Assembly (NCBI RefSeq): GCF_027744825.2
Contig: NC_071335.1
Coordinates: 15,504,501-15,568,500 of the forward strand
DNA from: Synchiropus splendidus
Lineage: Eukaryota; Chordata; Actinopteri; Syngnathiformes; Callionymidae
Direction: 5' to 3'
Length of the DNA stretch: 64,000 nucleotides
The notes beneath the pieces are model-generated. The model had not been told where the DNA came from. It did not search any database and worked only from the letters and a program-made list of their open reading frames with translations. The translations under genes and the position numbers were made by a program. Of the stretch, positions 36,501 through 64,000 are shown piece by piece (the stretch's first letter is position 1; each line of letters starts with the position of its first letter).

Positions 36501-38092
36501 GATTGAGGGTTACCTGCATCCGCACACCACTTCAAGCTCATGCCCACTGCAGCAGTGTCTCTCTGCTGCTCCGTCTCCTGCTCCAGCAGAGAGGACGACA
36601 GAGCCAGAGCCACCATTGTTTCTTCATCCAGGGGTTCTGTCTTTTTCCTAGACTTCTTCTGTGCTGGATGCTTGAATGCTCCTTTTCTTTTGGTGCCTCC
36701 AGTCTGGACACTGAGCAGGAAGAGAAAGATTCACCACCACCATGACCCTCACACAAGTCACTGTGATATGGAACTTGTCCTTACATGGGCTGGGCCACAT
36801 GCTGCACTTCTTCTCGCTGTCTCTGCAGAGCCTGCAGCAGCACCGCCGGGGACACTCCCATGTCAGAGGAGCAGCGCTTCAAGTGGGACGAGCGACTCTT
36901 CTGGGATTTAAACTTCTGACCACAGATGGGACAGTCAGGGAGGCCAGCAGCAGCAGATGGAGGATCAGGATGTGGATGTTCACTCTCATCCAAACACCTG
37001 TGACAGGATTATTCAAGTAAAAATAAATACTTTAGACTATTCAGATCAATGAATTTGAAACATCTAATCCCACTTATTTCCACAACAGATTAAAGATGCG
37101 ACCTGTTGGTGTGCTGCATTCGGCCCTCAGGTGTCATGTGGGAGAGGTCCCTTTGGCAGATCTGACAGAAGTAGAGGCCTCCATCCTCCAGGTTGACAGT
37201 CTGGACTGCAGCTGCCTCCCGGTCCAACTCCTGCTGCAGATGCAAGGCCAGGGCCTCGTCGCTGTCCACATTCAGGAGGCAGGATTCTGCTCTTTCTGGA
37301 CAGCGAGAGAAAAAGAGAGTGAATGAATGCGCTCTTTGTGATTTATTGATAAAACGTAATTACAAAAAACAAGATTTGAGCTAATTTGTGGACAGTGGAC
37401 AGGGATTATAGTGGGTCATTTCTACCAAAATAGCATTCACTATTTTTCCTGCAATTTCATTTACATTTGCTTGTCTATTTGATCAGAGAACACAACTATC
37501 CTACAAAGAGCCAACAGTTGGTTTGCAGACAAACTTCCATGGAATGCACCATCATTTAAGTGTCCTGTACCCTAACCTCTGTCTACAGTTCTAGCTAACT
37601 AGAACAAGTTTTCCCTAGAATTCTTCATGAGTTTTTCTCACCATTGGATGAATGTTGCAACAAAGGATCGGTTTCATTCTCTTGCTTTGTTTGTCTGTGT
37701 ACCATCTTCTGAGGACTGGCTCTCTTGAACTGCTGCATCCTGATGAGCACTTTCTCTTTAGCAGTACATCCTTCCAATGACTGCAGGCCCATTTCAGCAG
37801 GCTCGGCAGAAAGTCCAGAAGGTGATGGCCCGACATCGCCTGAGTCATGTCCATTCTCTGTACCGACCACTGTTGAAGTCGTTTCAGGACAAACCGCCTG
37901 ACTCCCATCTGCAGCGTTACTTCTCGGGGCTCCATCTTTTTTGTTGACTTGTCTTCTCTTATTTCCAACAGACGGCTGACTAGACTGGCTGTCCTCCTTT
38001 TTGTTGGGTCTGCTGCTCTTCTCTGGTTTCTTACGGACACGTTTCAGAGCCTTGGAAAAGAGCACCACAAAATCCTGATCCGAGTCGTCCAT
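30597..38092 (-). CDS. slx4: SLX4 structure-specific endonuclease scaffold (FANCP/BTBD12)
   Basis: Thirteen coding exons give 1584 aa (human 1834). SLX4 is the nuclear scaffold for SLX1, XPF-ERCC1 and MUS81-EME1 in Holliday-junction resolution, interstrand-crosslink repair and telomere upkeep. The start MDDSDQDF matches the human MDESDEDF region. Two UBZ4 ubiquitin-binding zinc fingers follow: FCQICQRDLSHMTPEGRMQH (Cys194, Cys197, His211, Cys216) and CPICGQKFKSQKSRSSHLKRC (Cys237, Cys240, His253, Cys257). A linker has PPPLLLIQDAEEALKRLQDR and ITDFYSPEL, with the XPF-binding region in this family nearby. The BTB dimerisation domain spans about 591-705 (NNPQLSDVQLQVDSGEVYFAHSF). Acidic runs and a SUMO-interacting motif ELIVLSDSSDD come next. 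The SAP domain is near 1340-1383 (VPITPMPHYSDMDTPELKNK, FGVRPLPKRQMVLKLKEI). The SLX1-binding C-terminal domain contains YQPLVLSDLQRRLKEAGVRL and YLDSQCITFTT. No break is seen. Confidence 0.94.
30597..38092 (-). other. slx4: slx4 coding exon map
   Basis: Exons in transcript order: 1, 37642-38092; 2, 37103-37295; 3, 36785-36997; 4, 36514-36710; 5, 35829-36118; 6, 35486-35750; 7, 35215-35375; 8, 34994-35140; 9, 34750-34919; 10, 31909-33806; 11, 31725-31821; 12, 31262-31573; 13, 30597-30957. All boundaries are GT-AG and the reading frame is continuous. Exon 10 (1898 bp) holds the long disordered middle. The exon 5 acceptor at 36119-36120 was preferred because it joins ADAG to KSRGKKRR as in relatives. 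An acceptor at 36206 would add 29 codons in frame. Confidence 0.85.
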
Positions 38093-38193
38093 GACTGGGT
38101 TGGTTTCTCACATTCACATTTCAAGGGAGCAGGTCTCCTGAATGATCCTCCATGAGGAGCCGATACTGACTGATGGCGTCACCGTAGTTCCAT
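38093..38193 (-). promoter_or_regulatory. slx4: slx4 5' leader with four short upstream ORFs
   Basis: The minus-strand leader begins after an acceptor (ATTTACAG) at 38194. It contains four upstream ATGs, none in frame with an extension of SLX4. They are a 4-codon ORF (38179-38193), a 10-codon ORF (38121-38153), and two adjacent start-stop units ATGTGAATGTGA (38108-38119), which end 15 nt before the main ATG. A non-coding first exon probably ends at the donor TGGTAAGAG (exon end 38418). Confidence 0.65.
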
Positions 38194-38580
38194 CTGTAAA
38201 TAAAAAAAACAGTTAAATTGTCATTCATTTACTTTTCCTCATTACGATAAAACAATACAGACGAAGCTATATGGTCAACTTGTCACCAAACACACACATT
38301 TTAATCATCAATATCAGAGATTATTAGTAGCTTTTGCGTAGTTTAGGATATGTAAACACAACAGTTAGCAGGGATGCAGCTATCATGCTGACCTTACTGT
38401 ATGCGACCAACTCTTACCAGTGTTCGGTGACTGTGTTCATGCGCGCTAACGCCCATTGTTGTTCCTCATGTGTATCGCTGAGCTGCGGTGTATTTACTTG
38501 ATGAAGCAAACAGTCTGAAGAAAACATGGAGGCGTCCCTTTCTTTTCAAAATACTCCACTTCTGACCGCTTCATCTTTGT

Positions 38581-38616
38581 CTTCCGGTTACGTCAGCATT
38601 ACGTGAGTATCACGTG
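38581..38616. promoter_or_regulatory. slx4: slx4 promoter motif cluster
   Basis: CTTCCGG (ETS, 38581-38587), TTACGTCA (CRE-like, 38588-38595) and CACGTG (E-box, 38611-38616) lie upstream of the inferred non-coding first exon. A further TCACGTGA occurs at 38781-38788. Orientation and spacing suit a TATA-less housekeeping promoter. Confidence 0.5.
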
Positions 38617-38629
38617 ACCGGCCAACCAT

Positions 38630-39166
38630 TTGTAATTTGTATTGACTTGTTTAGTTTTAATATTGGAAGGTGGGTTCTAGTAATTTCAGGTTCTATTTAG
38701 TTTGTCTTTCAGCATGAGAACATTGTATTTATTTGCGCCTCTGCGACGCAACCCACAATGGCAAGCGGTCTCATCAGATGTCACGTGATCTTCGTGCAGC
38801 AGATGTTTTGATTAATCCGAGCATTTCTGTACTTCCTATTCACCCTCGAATGAAAATGTATTCCACTTGATTTCTATTTTCCTTATCGCTCACCATTTCT
38901 TTGAGACGTGACCATGTCAGGAATTAACTTTTAAATACTACTCTTCCAACCATAACATATTCATATTATACATTCATCATATATTCAAAGCTACATAGAG
39001 TTCTGATAAATAACTATCATATGGTCTATTTGCATAGAAGTAGCGCACACTATTACAAACCTGATGATCCGCAGCAATGTTTGGAAAAATAAATGTCAGA
39101 AACAAACACACCAACAGTGACAGTCTCACTTAGTCAACAGAGCACCACCGTTCTCCTGTTGCACAG
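38630..39166. other. slx4-crebbp intergenic spacer
   Basis: Apart from the E-box palindrome at 38781-38788, nothing recognisable is seen. The spacer separates the slx4 promoter from the 3' end of crebbp, both genes being on the minus strand. Confidence 0.5.
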
Positions 39167-40277
39167 TTTATTTAACAATATTGTATATAAGTAAGAAATG
39201 AGTCTTTTACCAGTTTATACAGTGATTCAATTCTCTCTTCCTTATATTTATAATATTTTGCTTAATAACTCGATTTACAATAGGAGAAAGAGGAATTCCC
39301 CAATTCAAGTTTCCTGCGAGAGGAACAAGGTCTGTATCTCTCGATGTTCCCTTCATCCTCGGAGAGCATAAGACTTAGTGTCAAATTTGGAGGACGGGGC
39401 CCATATAGGGATCATTCCACCACAGCTTTGGGAGCTGGTAATCTTTCTCACACTCTCTTTACACTTTACAACATTTGTATGACAAAAAAAACAAAAACAA
39501 AACAATATGACAGCTCTTCTTTTTATATCAACGTCGTTCACTTCTACACCTGTAGGATTCACCATACTGGGACAGACACTTTTTGTGTTTGAGTGAGTGT
39601 GTTGGTGGTTTTCGTGTGCCTGCATACATGCGTGCTTTGACCTACACAACCTACGCAATCCGTTTCCTAGTTAATACAACTGAGTGCTCTTCATACACAC
39701 AAGACGGAAGGGGGCGGGCTCTGTCCCTGAACGCATCATAGAGTACAACAAATTATTACAATTCCCCAAATCGGCAGCTTGAGAAAAATAACCTGGCCCA
39801 ATTCCCACATTGATTTTTCTTTTTTTAACATCAACACAAAACGATTCTTTTCCCCCAACAGTACAAAATAAAGAGATATGAATAGTAAAATGATTTGTAC
39901 ATTTTTCTTTCTTAAAAAAGGGCATGAAAGCATACAAGAACAAACCAAAAATAAGTTGAGTATTGAACATTTGGTCTCAACCAAAAATATATTCTGTGAT
40001 TCAAATTTCGATTCAGTTGCAAATTCCTCCATGTCTTAAGAAACACCAATCATTCTTTTCTGGAAACAATGAGGTGATCTTTTTTGTTTTTTGTTTTTTT
40101 TTGTTTTGTCTGAAGACCAAATATTTTTTTTTTCAGATTTTTTTTAAACAACATCTTAAACATTTTACACGTCAGTACAAAAAGATGATCTCAACTTTAT
40201 AAAGAGCAAACAACAACAAAGGGAACAAGAAGAGGCAGGGATGGGAGGATTGTGTTCTTCAGTTCCCAGAGGAAATG
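39167..40277 (-). other. crebbp: crebbp 3' UTR with candidate poly(A) signal
   Basis: TTTATT at 39167-39172 (AATAAA on the minus strand) is the only canonical hexamer I see in the 1.1 kb after the crebbp stop, implying a 3' UTR of about 1.1 kb. It contains long A-rich runs (T-rich on plus, about 40,080-40,145). Open frames in it have no coding features. Confidence 0.55.
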
Positions 40278-63650
<23,373 letters not shown>

Positions 63651-64000
63651 AGTTGTTATCTTTTCCGACAGAGCGTTGGAAATAGATAAATGTGTCTCTA
63701 GGGTTCTGGTTCGGTCAACCCGAAGCCTCCAGACTAGCACATTAGCACGCTAAAACGCTTGCTACCAGCTCGGTTAACTGCTAGCGTTAGCTTTCACCGT
63801 GGCGTGAGAGTCCGTGTTTCAAAAGAGATGCAATAGCGCCCCGCTTCGCCACCGCCATTCACCCCATGATAATCCAACACCCAACACCCACATTATTGTC
63901 ATTATATGTCCCACGATGAAATACTCCCCATGTACAGATCCAACTTCGAGATGCCTGGCGTTCAAAACGAGGTGGATCGCTGCATCCCGGGGGAGGGGAA
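63651..64000 (-). promoter_or_regulatory. crebbp: crebbp 5' UTR and proximal promoter
   Basis: Sequence upstream of the crebbp ATG, running to the window edge. It becomes CpG- and GC-richer (for example GCGCCCCGCTTCGCCACCG near 63,837) with no TATA box close to the start. The transcription start cannot be placed, and the 5' end may extend beyond the window. Confidence 0.5.

Overview
The window is a piece of a compact bony-fish nuclear genome, most likely a percomorph teleost. The support for this is spliced genes with GT-AG introns often only about 80-100 bp long, vertebrate orthologues that splice into continuous frames, CpG-rich gene starts, a finTRIM-like (PRY-type) relic, and fish-type repeats (LINE 3' ends with a (GAA)n tail, a TATAAGCCGCACC-type short inverted-repeat element, GT and TA microsatellites). 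There are no bacterial operons, CRISPR arrays or rRNA/tRNA genes that I can support.

Layout. Bases 1-20,600 are gene-poor. They hold a perfect 21-bp hairpin, a (GT)n tract, one near-complete short inverted-repeat element, a broken finTRIM-like fragment, two 3' LINE fragments of one family, and long unannotatable stretches. From 20.6 kb the window is gene-dense. tmem186 (minus, 20,684-21,656) and gde1 (plus, 22,100-24,918) are head-to-head over a 443-bp spacer with ETS and CRE-like motifs. mcrip2 (plus, 27,128-29,893) and slx4 (minus, 30,597-38,092) are tail-to-tail, and their predicted 3' ends overlap slightly. slx4 and crebbp (minus, 40,278-63,650) are in tandem. All five coding sequences could be reconstructed by hand with consistent intron phases: tmem186 214 aa in 2 exons, gde1 327 aa in 6, mcrip2 142 aa in 5, slx4 1584 aa in 13 coding exons, crebbp 2475 aa in 31.

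Function. The genes do not form one pathway. crebbp is a histone acetyltransferase co-activator, slx4 the scaffold of structure-specific DNA nucleases, mcrip2 a small ERK-linked corepressor-interacting and stress-granule protein, gde1 a membrane glycerophosphodiester phosphodiesterase, and tmem186 a mitochondrial complex I assembly factor. From memory their human counterparts all lie on chromosome 16p, so this is a conserved but rearranged linkage block.

No wholly new system was found. The observations most worth checking are: tandem start-stop upstream ORFs just before the slx4 start; a Gly-to-Cys change in the crebbp bromodomain; two 87-bp frame-preserving introns (crebbp ZZ domain, slx4); an ATG-only first coding exon in tmem186; a coding-looking orphan segment between mcrip2 and slx4; and a perfect 60-bp palindrome upstream of mcrip2.
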